The translations under genes were made by a program, and so were the position numbers. A DNA stretch of 64,000 nt from Pseudomonadota bacterium (GTDB lineage: Bacteria > Pseudomonadota > Alphaproteobacteria > Rickettsiales > UBA3002). The stretch covers positions 186,001 through 250,000 of the forward strand of contig JAZKJM010000001.1 in the NCBI GenBank assembly GCA_040384265.1, read 5' to 3'. The first letter of the stretch is position 1. Every line of letters begins with the position of its first letter. Shown here one piece after another: positions 8,971 through 18,265 of this stretch. The notes under the pieces were generated by a model that was given only the letters and a program-made list of their open reading frames with translations, was not told the DNA's origin and ran no database searches.

Positions 8971-10449
8971 CTAGTAAGCGCCACGGCGCTTGAGCAGCGC
9001 GGGCACGGTTTTGCACATGATCGCCACATCGTGCCAGAGCGACCAGTTGCGCACATACCAGCTATCCATCTGCACGCGCTGGTCGTAGGTCACATCGTTG
9101 CGGCCGCTGACCTGCCACAGGCCCGTGATGCCGGGGCTGACGCGGTAATAATGGGCGATGTCGTGGGCATATTTCGCCACTTCACCGGCAACGATCGGGC
9201 GCGGGCCGACGAGACTCATCTCGCCTTTCAGCACGTTGAACAATTGCGGCAATTCATCGAGGCTGGAGCGACGCAGGAACGCACCAAAGCCGGTGATGCG
9301 CGGATCGTTCTTCAGCTTGTGATCGGCCTCCCACTCGGCGCGGGCGGTCGGGTTTTCGGCCAGATGCTGGGCGAGAATAGCCTGCGCGTTATGCACCATC
9401 GAGCGGAATTTGAGGCACTGGAACACCGCGCCTTTTTTGCCGATGCGGGCATGGCCGAAGAACACCGGCCCGCCATCGCGCTTGGTGAGCACGGCAAGTG
9501 CCAGCATCAGCGGGCTGATGAGCAGCAGCAAGGTGCCCGAAACGGTAATATCGAACAGGCGCTTCACCAGCCGCGGCAACGGCTGTTCGAGGCCGCTGCT
9601 ATAGGTCAGCAATTTCACGTCGTGGCTGAAGAAATATTGCGGCACCATGTCGAGCACCGGCAAATGGCGGCGCGGCGGCGAGATGGAAAACGGCACCGAA
9701 TCGCGCGTCAGCTGGGCGATGGGCTGGGTGGCCTGATCGAATTCCGTGCCATCCAGCGCGATGACGACGTAATCGACCTCATGCTCGGCACACAGCCGCT
9801 CCCACGAACGGCCCGCCATCAGGAAGGCTTCCGGCAGGTTGGCGATGCGGGCGGTGATGTCGTAGCCAAGCCCGGTTTCCGATTGCAAGGCGGCGCTGGT
9901 GTCAGCGGCCGTTTGCCCGTTGCCGACAAGCATGGTGGCGACCCGCCAATGGCCGCTGCGGCGCAGCAGCGCACGGTAAAGCCCGCGCATGGCGAGGATG
10001 CCGACGCAGGCAAACATCCACCCGGACATCAGCCACAGGCGTGAAAATTCGTTCTTCGCGGCGAATTGCAGGAAGCCATCCACCAGCATGGCGATGGTGA
10101 GTGCGGTGATGACGTTTTTCAGCTCCAGCCAGAAATTCATGCGCACGCGGTAGTGGCCCTTGTGCTGGAACCAGACCAGCGTGATCGCGGCAACGCTGAG
10201 CAGGCCGATGGCGCGCATCGAGGTCATGCCATAAAAGGGGCTTGCCATTTCGCGGCCGTAATAGAGGCTGTTGATGAGGGCCGCCATGCTCCACGAGCAG
10301 AGGAAGCCGGCCAGCAGCGCCAGCATATCTGTCGCCAGATAGCCGCGCAGCACATGGTTGAAACGCCGACGCGGCGCGCCCTGAATGGGGGTGAGCGACG
10401 CCGAATCCAGGGCCTCGCTATTGGCATGCGATTTGGGCTGCGGCCCCAT
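8971..10449 (-). CDS. polyprenyl-phosphate sugar-1-phosphate transferase, WbaP/ExoY type
   Basis: A 492-aa polytopic initiator of glycan assembly that transfers a sugar phosphate to undecaprenyl phosphate. The N-terminal half has several membrane segments ([19 protein letters not shown] and following) and a CoA-binding-like central domain. The C-terminal catalytic domain holds [44 protein letters not shown] and [12 protein letters not shown]. This full-length architecture matches WbaP rather than short ExoY. With galE 4 bp downstream, galactose-1-phosphate is the most likely substrate (inference). It diverges from the exoL-exoA-exoM-like operon across about 260 bp. Confidence 0.9.
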   Translation of the reverse strand: MGPQPKSHANSEALDSASLTPIQGAPRRRFNHVLRGYLATDMLALLAGFLCSWSMAALINSLYYGREMASPFYGMTSMRAIGLLSVAAITLVWFQHKGHYRVRMNFWLELKNVITALTIAMLVDGFLQFAAKNEFSRLWLMSGWMFACVGILAMRGLYRALLRRSGHWRVATMLVGNGQTAADTSAALQSETGLGYDITARIANLPEAFLMAGRSWERLCAEHEVDYVVIALDGTEFDQATQPIAQLTRDSVPFSISPPRRHLPVLDMVPQYFFSHDVKLLTYSSGLEQPLPRLVKRLFDITVSGTLLLLISPLMLALAVLTKRDGGPVFFGHARIGKKGAVFQCLKFRSMVHNAQAILAQHLAENPTARAEWEADHKLKNDPRITGFGAFLRRSSLDELPQLFNVLKGEMSLVGPRPIVAGEVAKYAHDIAHYYRVSPGITGLWQVSGRNDVTYDQRVQMDSWYVRNWSLWHDVAIMCKTVPALLKRRGAY

Positions 10450-10709
10450 AGGCTTCCACTCCGAAGGTTGCGATACTACGCTTCACGAGGGGCGCAGACC
10501 GCACCGCTCATACCTGAAATGCTGCAGTGCAGCCACAATAATTTGAAGAAAAAGAGGATCGCCGCCAAGTAATCGGCCTGCCGGGAGCCAAAATCGATTT
10601 AACCAGTAGCGTCGCGGCGGCCCATCGTTTATGGAATGGCGGGTGGAAGTGAACCGGCCGGGGACTGAATATGCACGTTATTTCAATGCTGAAGCGCGGA
10701 TAACCGGCC
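10450..10709. promoter_or_regulatory. divergent intergenic region between initiating transferase and exoL-like genes
   Basis: About 260 bp separates the divergent starts of the initiating transferase (minus) and the ExoL-like protein (plus). It must hold the promoters of both polysaccharide operons. I see no near-consensus sigma-70 or sigma-54 element and no long palindrome. Confidence 0.4.
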
Positions 10710-11837
10710 ATGCGTATCCTCTACCTCACCCATGACCTTGGCGATGCGATGACGGCGCGGCGCGTGCAAATGCTGCGCGCCGGCGGGGCGAGCGTGCAGA
10801 TTGCCGGTTTTCGGCGGGGGGACGCGCCAATTCAGATGATAAACGGCAGCGAAGTGACGGATTTTGGCCGCACCCATAATGGGCGGTTTGCCCAGCGGGT
10901 GCTGGCGGTGCTGCGGGCGCTGGTGCTGCTTCACCGCCACCGCGCACTGTTTGCACAGGCGGATATGATCCTCGCCCGCAACCTTGAAATGCTGGCGCTG
11001 GGCGTGCGTGGCCGGGCGTTTAGCGCAAAACCCGTGCTGGTCTATGAATGCCTCGACATTCACCGGCTGATGCTGGGCACAGGCCTAATCAGCAAGGCGT
11101 TGCGCGGGCTGGAACGCTGGCTATGCAGACGGGCGGCGATGGTGTTGACTAGTTCACCTGCTTTTATCCGGGAATATTTCACGGGGCGGATCGCCGCGCC
11201 GCTGAAGCTGCTGGAAAACAAGGTCTATACGGATGATGCGCCGCTGCCGTTGGCGCGCGTCGCCGGGCCGCCATGGCGCATTGGCTGGTTTGGCGTGATC
11301 CGCTGCGCGAAAAGCTTGGCACTGCTGTGCGGCCTTGCCCGCGCCTGCCCGGGGCTAGTGGAGGTGGTGATCCGCGGGCGGCCCGCCTATGACCAGCTGC
11401 CGGATTTTAATGAAATCGTCGCCCAGACGCCGGGGGTGACGTTCCACGGCCCATACCAAAGCCCGCAGGATCTCGCGGAAACATATGGCGATGTGCATTT
11501 CACCTGGGCGATCGATATGTTCGAGGAAGGGTTGAATTCGGCCTGGCTGCTGCCCAACCGAGTCTATGAAGGCGGGCTGTATGGCGCGGTGCCGCTGGCT
11601 GCGCACGGGGTGGAAACGAGCCGGTTTATCCAGCAACTGGGCATCGGCGTGACGCTGGATGAGCCCAAGGATGCGTTCCTGAAAACCTATTTCACGCAGC
11701 TGAACGCCGCCGATTACCACGCGTTGCAAGCGCAGGTGGCCGCGGTTGGGCGAGATGCCTGGGCTTGCAGCACGGCGGATTGCATGGCGCTGGTGGCCGC
11801 CCTCGCCGCTTTGCACAACCCGCACGGAGCCGCGTGA
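10710..11837 (+). CDS. exoL: glycosyltransferase, ExoL-like (GT4-type fold)
   Basis: A 375-aa cytosolic glycosyltransferase resembling succinoglycan ExoL. The N-terminus MRILYLTHDLGDAMTARRV plus GRTHNGRFAQRVLAV matches what I recall of the ExoL family. The C-terminal half has the GT-B donor-site pattern WRIGWFGVIRCAKSL, then FEEGLNSAWLLPNRVYEGGLYGAVPLA with the conserved Glu. The stop overlaps the start of the exoA-like gene by 1 bp (TGATG), and an exoM-like gene follows. The order exoL-exoA-exoM is that of the Sinorhizobium exo cluster, which supports the assignment. The start is ATG with only a weak ribosome binding site. Confidence 0.78.
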   Translation: MRILYLTHDLGDAMTARRVQMLRAGGASVQIAGFRRGDAPIQMINGSEVTDFGRTHNGRFAQRVLAVLRALVLLHRHRALFAQADMILARNLEMLALGVRGRAFSAKPVLVYECLDIHRLMLGTGLISKALRGLERWLCRRAAMVLTSSPAFIREYFTGRIAAPLKLLENKVYTDDAPLPLARVAGPPWRIGWFGVIRCAKSLALLCGLARACPGLVEVVIRGRPAYDQLPDFNEIVAQTPGVTFHGPYQSPQDLAETYGDVHFTWAIDMFEEGLNSAWLLPNRVYEGGLYGAVPLAAHGVETSRFIQQLGIGVTLDEPKDAFLKTYFTQLNAADYHALQAQVAAVGRDAWACSTADCMALVAALAALHNPHGAA

Positions 11838-12787
11838 TGGCCCAGCTGCTCACCATCATTCCCTGCCTGAACGAGGCCGCGACGATGGAGCGGCTCATCA
11901 CCTATTTGCTTGGCGAACGCGCGCGCTGCGCGATGCGCATCGTCGTCAGCGATGGCGGCAGCACGGATGGTACGGTGGAGATTGTGCAACGGCTGGCGGC
12001 GGTGCACCCTTGCGTGACCTATCTGCCCAACCCCAAACGCATCCAAAGTGCGGCGGTGAATGCGGCGGTGGCGCTCTATGGGCAGGATGCGGATTACCTG
12101 CTGCGCATCGACGCGCATGCCGATTACCCGCCCGGTTTCTGCCGGGATTTGGTGGATGAAGCAGTGCTGACCGGGGCCGATAGCGTGGTGGTGGCCATGC
12201 GTACGGTGGCGCCAAGCGGGTTTGCCGCAGCGGTCGCCGCGGCGCAGAATTCGCCACTGGGCAATGGCGGCTCGGCCCACCGCTCACGCCCGGGTGATGG
12301 CCAGTTTGTCGATCACGGGCACCATGCGTTGATGCGGGTGGCCGCCTTCCGCACGGTCGGTGGGTATGACGAGAGCTTCAGCCATAACGAGGATGCGGAG
12401 CTGGATATGCGGCTGCGCAAAGCGGGTTTCCGCCTGTGGCTGACGGGAAAAACATCGCTCGATTATCACCCGCGCGGCACGGTGGGTGGGCTGTTTCGCC
12501 AATACCGCAACTATGGCCGCGGGCGGGCGCGCACCTTGCTGAAACACCGCGCACGGCCACGTTTGCGGCAGTTGCTGCCGGTCGCCATTGCGCCATGCCT
12601 TGTGCTTGCGCCGCTCGGCGGGCTGCTGCCGCTGCTGCTATGGGCGCTGCTGTGCATGGGCTATGGCCTGCTGCTCGCCATGCGCGCACGGCGGCCGCTG
12701 ATCGTGCTTTCCGGCCCGGCGGCGATGGTGATGCATGCGGCCTGGTCGCTCGGTTTCTGGCAGGCGCTGATGGAGCATCAACGATGA
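11837..12787 (+). CDS. exoA: family 2 glycosyltransferase, ExoA-like
   Basis: A 316-aa GT2 enzyme with a C-terminal membrane anchor. The catalytic domain has LLTIIPCLNEAATMERL, VSDGGSTDGTVEIV, RIDAHADYP (metal-binding DxD-type) and GGYDESFSHNEDAELDMRLR. A hydrophobic segment (LLPVAIAPCLVLAPLGGLLPLLLWALL) follows at the C-terminus. The tract YLPNPKRIQSAAVNAAV and the DAH motif match ExoA, which adds a glucose in succinoglycan synthesis; the sugar used here cannot be told. It is coupled to its neighbours by overlaps of 1 bp upstream and 4 bp downstream. Confidence 0.82.
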   Translation: MAQLLTIIPCLNEAATMERLITYLLGERARCAMRIVVSDGGSTDGTVEIVQRLAAVHPCVTYLPNPKRIQSAAVNAAVALYGQDADYLLRIDAHADYPPGFCRDLVDEAVLTGADSVVVAMRTVAPSGFAAAVAAAQNSPLGNGGSAHRSRPGDGQFVDHGHHALMRVAAFRTVGGYDESFSHNEDAELDMRLRKAGFRLWLTGKTSLDYHPRGTVGGLFRQYRNYGRGRARTLLKHRARPRLRQLLPVAIAPCLVLAPLGGLLPLLLWALLCMGYGLLLAMRARRPLIVLSGPAAMVMHAAWSLGFWQALMEHQR

Positions 12788-13671
12788 GCGCGGTCACGAT
12801 TGCCATTTGCACTTTCCGGCGCGCCCATATCGCGCAGACGCTGGGCTCGCTGGCGCTGCTGGCGGTGCCCGCACAATCAAGCATCGAGGTGCTGGTGGTC
12901 GATAATGACGATACGCCAAGCGCCCAAACGCTGGTGGAGCAGGCCTTCGCCGCGCTGCCCTTCCCTGCCCGCTACCTGCATGCCCCGGCGCGCAATATTT
13001 CCCTCGCCCGCAATGCCTGCCTTGCGCACACGCGCACGCCGCTGCTGGCATTTATCGATGATGATGAAACCGTGCAGCCGGGCTGGCTCAGCGCCATGCT
13101 GGCACAGCAGGAGCGCACGCAAGCGGCGGCGGTGCTTGGGCCGGTGAACGCCATTTACCCCCCCACCTGCCCGGTATGGATGCGGCGTGGGGATTTTCAC
13201 TCCACACGGCCCGTCTGGGTGGATGGCACCATCCGTACCGGCTACACCGGTAACGTGCTGCTCAACCTTGCCCACCCGGCGCTGCAGGGCCTTCCGTTCG
13301 TGCTGGAACTTGGAACCAGCGGTGGCGAAGACACGATGTTTCTGGGCACCCTAGTGACGCGCGGCGGCACTATTGCTTATGCGCCCGATGGCATTGCTGA
13401 GGAGCCGGTGACGACCGATCACGCACGGCTGGGGTGGCTGCTGAAACGCCGGTTCCGCTCCGGCCAGACCCATGCAATGCTGCTGGGCGGCGGGCTGAAA
13501 CTCGGCGCAACCGCATTGGCTAAAGCCTGCGCCTGTGCAGGGATCGCCCTCGCCCATGCATTCAGCCCGGCACGCATGATACACTGGCTGCTACGCGGCA
13601 CCTTGCATGCAGGGGTGGTGACGCAGGTTATCGCGGGTTGGTGCGCCAAAAGGCAATTTCCTCGCGGATAA
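12784..13671 (+). CDS. exoM: family 2 glycosyltransferase, ExoM-like
   Basis: A 295-aa GT2 enzyme with VTIAICTFRRAHIAQTL, VVDNDDTPSA, ARNISLARNACLAHT, the metal site FIDDDETVQPGWL, and MRRGDFHSTRPVW with GGEDTMFL. These blocks line up with Sinorhizobium ExoM from memory, including the C-terminal LLKRRFRSGQTHAMLL. The family makes a beta-1,4 glucosyl linkage in succinoglycan. It begins inside the exoA stop codon (ATGA overlap) and ends the operon. Its last 44 bp overlap the 3' end of the convergent flippase gene. Confidence 0.85.
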   Translation: MSAVTIAICTFRRAHIAQTLGSLALLAVPAQSSIEVLVVDNDDTPSAQTLVEQAFAALPFPARYLHAPARNISLARNACLAHTRTPLLAFIDDDETVQPGWLSAMLAQQERTQAAAVLGPVNAIYPPTCPVWMRRGDFHSTRPVWVDGTIRTGYTGNVLLNLAHPALQGLPFVLELGTSGGEDTMFLGTLVTRGGTIAYAPDGIAEEPVTTDHARLGWLLKRRFRSGQTHAMLLGGGLKLGATALAKACACAGIALAHAFSPARMIHWLLRGTLHAGVVTQVIAGWCAKRQFPRG

Positions 13672-15058
13672 AGCGGCGCTGCATCCACCCGCTGATGCCG
13701 ATGCCAAGCATCGCCAGCAGCATCGCCATGAACACCTGTTCATAATTGGAGAGCGCATGACTCGCATCCACCAACGCATACAGGCCGATGCAGATGGCGG
13801 TAGTGATGACCGGCAGCACAAAAGTCGCGAGGTAATCGCGCGAGCGGCAGCCGATCAGCGGCAGCACCAGCCGCATGCTGCGCGGGGTGTAAAGCAGCAT
13901 CGCCACGCTGAACGACACCGCCACCGCCGCTAACCCGAACCAGCTGGCGACAAACAATGCCGTCAGCCACAGCAGCCCAAATTCCACCGTGCTGCGCAGC
14001 TCAAGCTCTGTGCGCCCCATAACGAGGCGCACCGTGCCGCACAGCCCCGTTACCGCCTGCACCGCGCTGCCCAGCGCCGCCAGCATGAACACATGGCCCG
14101 CCATATACCATTTCGCGGAAAGCAGGATGGTGAAGATCGGGGTATGCGCCACGGCGATCATGCCGATGGCGGGAAAAATGATGGTGGCCAGCAACCGCGT
14201 CAGGATGAGAAAGGTGCGGCCGATGAGCGGCTTATCGTCGCGCAGGCTGGTCAGCTGGGCATAAAGCACATATTGCAGCGGCCCGCCGACCAGCATGATC
14301 GGCAGGCGCACGAACTGGAATGCCATGGAATAAATCCCCACCGCCACCGTATCGATAATTTTGCCGACGATGAGATTATCCGACGAGCGGCTGAGGAAGC
14401 TGAAGAGGTTCACGCTCAGCACATCGCGGCCGAAACGCACATGCTGCTTTACGCCCGAGAGGTCGAACTGGGCGGCAACGCGAAAGGGCGAGAGCAGATA
14501 ACTCATCACCAGTCGCACGAGGAAGAAGAGCAGTTGCTGCACCACCAGCGCCCACACCCCGGCACCATGCATCGCCATCAGCAACGCTGCGCCGATGCTG
14601 AAGAAAATAGCCGTAATCTCGATAGCTGCGATGGTTTTGAATCGCTGGCTCTGCTGGAGCGCGGCGCTGGGAATGCAGAGCAGCGCTTGCAGCCAGATCA
14701 CCAGCGAGAGCGAAGCAATGATCGTCGTCAGGTGCGGCTCGCCAAACAGCATGGCAACCAGCGGCGCGCTGAGTGCCAGCAGCACCATCAGCAGCAGGCC
14801 AAGGCCCGCGGATAACCAGAAATAGGTCGACCAGATTTTTTTCTCGCTCAGTGGCGTACGCACGAGCGACATGCCGATCCCCGCATCGGCCAATGTCATC
14901 GCCAGCGCGATGAACGGCATAGCGATGCCGATGAGGCCGTAATCCTCGACCGATAACAAGCGCGAGAGGATGGGAATGGCAAAAAATTGCGTCAGCAGCC
15001 GCAGCATGCTGACCGAGGACATGGTCACCGTGCCCATCACGATCTTACGCAGCGACAT
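13628..15058 (-). CDS. Wzx-type lipid-linked oligosaccharide flippase
   Basis: A 476-aa polytopic protein with about 12 to 14 hydrophobic helices, of the polysaccharide-specific MOP superfamily (Wzx, ExoT). The N-terminus has TMSSVSMLRLLTQFFAIPILSR, then LLSVEDYGLIGIAMPFI and the conserved DAGIGMSLVR. It would flip undecaprenyl-linked repeat units to the periplasm for the ExoQ-like polymerase. Its 3' end overlaps the exoM-like gene by 44 bp on the other strand. The location among exo-like glycosyltransferases fits an ExoT-like role. Confidence 0.87.
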   Translation of the reverse strand: MSLRKIVMGTVTMSSVSMLRLLTQFFAIPILSRLLSVEDYGLIGIAMPFIALAMTLADAGIGMSLVRTPLSEKKIWSTYFWLSAGLGLLLMVLLALSAPLVAMLFGEPHLTTIIASLSLVIWLQALLCIPSAALQQSQRFKTIAAIEITAIFFSIGAALLMAMHGAGVWALVVQQLLFFLVRLVMSYLLSPFRVAAQFDLSGVKQHVRFGRDVLSVNLFSFLSRSSDNLIVGKIIDTVAVGIYSMAFQFVRLPIMLVGGPLQYVLYAQLTSLRDDKPLIGRTFLILTRLLATIIFPAIGMIAVAHTPIFTILLSAKWYMAGHVFMLAALGSAVQAVTGLCGTVRLVMGRTELELRSTVEFGLLWLTALFVASWFGLAAVAVSFSVAMLLYTPRSMRLVLPLIGCRSRDYLATFVLPVITTAICIGLYALVDASHALSNYEQVFMAMLLAMLGIGISGWMQRRFIREEIAFWRTNPR

Positions 15059-15327
15059 GGCACCCCTTCCCGCCCGCCACCCGATTGGCGATGCGGCGCA
15101 GTGCGGACATGGTCGCCGGAAGGGTCATCGGTGCGCCTTGCATGGGTGAAACGCAGGCGGATAGCCGCGCGCGGGGTTCGTTGCGATATAGCGGCGATGG
15201 GGGCAAGTATCAATCACTAGATATGTAGCACTCCCCTGCCTGGGCATGCCTGCTACGCAAATCCCTATGGAAATAAGTACGTTTCGGTTGTAGGAACGGG
15301 CGTGCCCCTTATTCAGAAAGCCCTGCT
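15059..15327. promoter_or_regulatory. divergent intergenic region, flippase / GT2
   Basis: A 269-bp gap between the divergent flippase and glycosyltransferase starts. It should contain both promoters. I see no consensus promoter, riboswitch or strong palindrome in it. The right edge carries AGAAAG upstream of the TTG start of the plus-strand gene. Confidence 0.35.
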
Positions 15328-16227
15328 TTGACCCGTATTTCACTCATTATTTCGACCTTCAACCGCGCCGCGTCGCTGGAAAAATCGCTGCCGACCATTG
15401 AAGCGGCGGTCGCCGCATCGCCGCAAGTGCCGGTTGAAATCATCCTGGTGGATAATGGCTCAACCGACGCCACGCCCCAACTGCTCGCCGCGTGGAAAGC
15501 GCGGGTGACGTTTCCGGTGATTGTCATCCGCGAAATGCGGCCGGGCGTTTCCTGCGGGCGCAATGCGGGCATGCGCGCCGCGACCGGTGATATTTTCGCC
15601 TTCAGCGACGATGACTGCCACCTGAACCCGGATTTCTTCAGCGCCATGGCGCGCTGCTATGCTGCCGATACCACCCCCGTGCTACGCGGCGGCCGGGTGG
15701 ATCTGGGCACCAGCGACGACATCGCCTTCAGCATCAAAACCCTCGACGAAACGGTGCGGATGGACGGGCGCAGCTTCCCCGGCGGGTTCCTGATGGGCGC
15801 CAACATGGCCGTCACCCGCACCATCGTCGATCGCATCGGCTATTTCGACGAACGCTATGGCGGCGGCGCGATTTTTCCGGCGGCGGAAGATGCGGATTAT
15901 CTCTACCGCGCGTTCCTCGCCGGGTTTGTGGTGGAATATACGCCCGAGATTATTGTTCACCATTTCCATGGCCGCAGCGACATCGCGACCATCAAAAAGC
16001 TGAATTACGGCTACCATATCGGCAACGGCGCGCTGTTTGCGAAGAATATCACGCGGCTGAACCTGCTGCGCCATTTCATCTGGAGTTCGCGCCAGATGGT
16101 GCGCGAAATCTTCGGCGGGCCGCTGATGTATCCGCCCCTTGGCCTCACCTACCGCGACGCGTTCGTGGGCAACCTGCACGGCATGGCGCTTTATGTGAAG
16201 CACTTGGTTGGGCGACGTCAAAAATAG
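15328..16227 (+). CDS. family 2 glycosyltransferase
   Basis: A 299-aa GT2 enzyme. It has ISLIISTFNRAASLEKSL, ILVDNGSTDATPQLL, the arginine/glycine loop GVSCGRNAGMRAATGD and the metal site AFSDDDCHLNPDFF. GGGAIFPAAEDADYLYRAFLAG carries the ED catalytic-base motif near residue 190. The start is TTG at 15328; no in-frame ATG lies close, and the protein begins properly at the first beta strand. Sugar specificity is unknown. It probably adds another residue to the same polysaccharide as the Exo-like enzymes. Confidence 0.83.
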   Translation: MTRISLIISTFNRAASLEKSLPTIEAAVAASPQVPVEIILVDNGSTDATPQLLAAWKARVTFPVIVIREMRPGVSCGRNAGMRAATGDIFAFSDDDCHLNPDFFSAMARCYAADTTPVLRGGRVDLGTSDDIAFSIKTLDETVRMDGRSFPGGFLMGANMAVTRTIVDRIGYFDERYGGGAIFPAAEDADYLYRAFLAGFVVEYTPEIIVHHFHGRSDIATIKKLNYGYHIGNGALFAKNITRLNLLRHFIWSSRQMVREIFGGPLMYPPLGLTYRDAFVGNLHGMALYVKHLVGRRQK

Positions 16228-16300
16228 TGGTGCACAGCAACGTGCATCCCTGTTATAGCCGTTCGGGATTAGAGTCGATTTGCGTTTCAACACCCCCGCA

Positions 16301-16373
16301 TTGTCACCCCGGGCCTGTCCCGGGGTCTGGCCGTGTGGCTGGGCTGGATGCCGGGACAAGCCCGGCATGACAA
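16301..16373. repeat. REP-like palindromic element, CCCGGG type
   Basis: A 73-bp element with inverted termini TTGTCA/TGACAA. It consists of two hairpin cores, CCCCGGGCCTGTCCCGGGG and ATGCCGGGACAAGCCCGGCAT. A near-identical copy lies at 25503-25575. It sits between the GT2 gene and galU and could influence transcript ends, but no T-run follows. Confidence 0.85.
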
Positions 16374-16424
16374 GCTCTGGGAATGAATCTCGTATCAATG
16401 TATCACACTGAGAAGGATCTTGTA

Positions 16425-17339
16425 GTGGCGACCACATCATTCCCTAAAGTACGCAAAGCTGTTTTCCCCGTTGGCGGGCTGGGCACGCGGTTTTTACCGG
16501 CGACCAAATCCATGCCCAAGGAAATGCTGCCGGTGGTCGATAAGCCGCTGATTCACTACGCATTCGAGGAAGCGCGCGCGGCGGGCATCGAGCAGTTTAT
16601 TTTCGTCACCGGCCGCAACAAACACGCGATCGAAGACCATTTCGACCATATGTATGAGCTGCAAAACCATCTCAGCAAGAAAAACAAAGCGCATGAGCTG
16701 GAGCAAACCAGCAACTGGCTGCCCGAGCCCGGCAATGTCTGCTTCACCCGCCAGCAGGAGCCGCGCGGGCTGGGCCACGCCGTGTGGTGCGCCCGCCACC
16801 TGATCGGCGACGAGCCGTTCGCGGTGATCCTCGCCGATGACATGGTGCATGCGCCCACGCCCTGCCTCGCCCAGATGGTGAAGGCCTATGACAAAGCCCG
16901 CGGCAATATTCTCGGCGTGATGGATGTGCCGCGCGCCAAAACATCGAGCTACGGGATTGTCGATATCGATACGACCGCCAAAACGCCGGATAAGCGGCTG
17001 GTGGCGGCCAAGGGGCTGGTTGAAAAGCCGGCGCCGAAGGATGCGCCGTCGACTCTTTCCATCATCGGCCGCTATATTTTGCAGCCGGAGATTTTCGCGA
17101 TTCTCGATAAACAAAAACCCGGCGCCGGCGGCGAAATTCAGCTGACCGATGCCATCGCCAAAATGATCGGCAAGGACGATGTGTTCGGCTACCGCTTCGA
17201 CGGCGTGCGCTACGATTGCGGCTCGCTGGTTGGGTTTGTCGCCGCCAACGTCGCCTACGCGCTCGACCGCAAGGAAATCACCGCCACCATGGCGGAGGAA
17301 CTGAAGCAGGTCTTCGCCCGCGCGGGGATTACCGTCTAG
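16425..17339 (+). CDS. galU: UTP-glucose-1-phosphate uridylyltransferase (ExoN/GalU)
   Basis: A 304-aa cytosolic nucleotidyltransferase making UDP-glucose. The signature VFPVGGLGTRFLPATKSMPKEMLP is followed by VVDKPLIHYAFEEA. Later come VILADDMV (metal-binding Asp), GLVEKP and GEIQLTDAI. The start is taken as GTG at 16425 because AGAAGG lies 8 nt upstream and the N-terminus then matches the usual GalU length. An ATG at 16383 would add 14 unlikely residues and has no ribosome binding site. UDP-glucose made here feeds GalE and the glucosyltransferases of the cluster. Confidence 0.94.
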   Translation: MATTSFPKVRKAVFPVGGLGTRFLPATKSMPKEMLPVVDKPLIHYAFEEARAAGIEQFIFVTGRNKHAIEDHFDHMYELQNHLSKKNKAHELEQTSNWLPEPGNVCFTRQQEPRGLGHAVWCARHLIGDEPFAVILADDMVHAPTPCLAQMVKAYDKARGNILGVMDVPRAKTSSYGIVDIDTTAKTPDKRLVAAKGLVEKPAPKDAPSTLSIIGRYILQPEIFAILDKQKPGAGGEIQLTDAIAKMIGKDDVFGYRFDGVRYDCGSLVGFVAANVAYALDRKEITATMAEELKQVFARAGITV

Positions 17340-17474
17340 AGGCGCCGGAGGGGGCTTTGGCCACCGGATACATACACCTTCCCGGCACATGAGCTGTCAC
17401 GCATGGATCGCACAGGAAACATTTACAACTTAGTGAAAAGGTTTTTACTCCCAAGATGCCCCCCAGGTAAAACT

Positions 17475-17708
17475 ATGACTCAGAATATGGTAACTATTCA
17501 CATTAAATTGCTCGATGAGGGATTTGAAACCGCGAAGCGTGCGCAAGCACTGGTTCTTGGTAATGATGCATACAAAATCTTGCTTCCTGCAGATTATGAC
17601 CCGGAAGACGAAAAATGGGAATTTGCACCAGGTGACATCGTGCGGTGCGAGTTACAGCATGAAGGGTGGCCTATTCCTATGCTCATCGCCGTAGAAAAAC
17701 TTAGTTAG
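17475..17708 (+). CDS. small protein, single copy of an unrecognised domain
   Basis: A 77-aa acidic protein of unknown function. The visible core is IKLLDEGFETAKRAQAL, then YDPEDEKWEFAPGDIVRCE. The same pattern occurs twice in the protein encoded just downstream, so this gene is a one-domain paralogue of that two-domain gene. A long beta-rich fold is suggested by alternating hydrophobic residues and the PGDIV turn. The DNA is more AT-rich than its surroundings, which may mean recent acquisition. The ATG at 17475 follows an AGGT; a longer frame from 17403 looks non-coding. No signal peptide is present. Confidence 0.72.
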   Translation: MTQNMVTIHIKLLDEGFETAKRAQALVLGNDAYKILLPADYDPEDEKWEFAPGDIVRCELQHEGWPIPMLIAVEKLS

Positions 17709-17753
17709 AGCAATGCAATCTGACAGCAAATCGTTCGGTTCATTAGGATGTCG

Positions 17754-18203
17754 ATGAGCAATATAATAAAAGCGCATGTCGAGTTATTAGATGAAGGTAC
17801 CGGCACTTTGCGTGAGGTAGACCTCACGCCTCTAGACAATGGATTGTACCGACTACAAAAACCCCTAACGTATGATGCTGAAGACGAATCATGGGCATTT
17901 CTTCCTGAATCTATCGTCGCATTAGAGGAAATAACATTAGACGATGGAACGAAAGGATTGCTTGTCCGTCATCCCGACCCCAATGCCATACGCATTCATG
18001 TCGAAGGCACTTCAGAAAGCATTTTTTGGATACATCGGACGAATGCGCTTCATCTCGGCGATGGGCTATACACAATTTTGCCAACACCACATTACCGAGT
18101 AGACCATCACTGGAAGTATGCGCCCGGCACTATGGTCCGACTAAAAACCATGCACTTTCATGGCTTTTCTTTCCTTGTGCCTTTTGAAGAAGTAACCATC
18201 TGA
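17754..18203 (+). CDS. two-domain paralogue of the upstream small protein
   Basis: A 149-aa protein with two copies of the domain seen in the preceding gene. Copy one (about residues 3-73) has HVELLDEGTGTLREVDL and YDAEDESWAFLPESIVALEE. Copy two (about 76-149) has YRVDHHWKYAPGTMVRLK and diverges more, losing the LLDEG block. Both end in a hydrophobic strand plus (P)FEEV/VEKLS-like tail. The second ATG (17754) is chosen because AGG lies 6 nt before it. Base composition is AT-rich like its neighbour. Function is unknown; a binding or immunity-type role would be speculation. Confidence 0.72.
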   Translation: MSNIIKAHVELLDEGTGTLREVDLTPLDNGLYRLQKPLTYDAEDESWAFLPESIVALEEITLDDGTKGLLVRHPDPNAIRIHVEGTSESIFWIHRTNALHLGDGLYTILPTPHYRVDHHWKYAPGTMVRLKTMHFHGFSFLVPFEEVTI

Positions 18204-18265
18204 TCGGTTAAATACCCGATATGAAACAATCTGCATAAGGCCACACCAACCAAAGCGCCACCCGT

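Noticed and set aside
17403-17474. A 24-codon N-terminal extension of the 77-aa protein
   Set aside because: The extension does not align with the domain copies downstream, and the ATG at 17475 has a better ribosome binding site.
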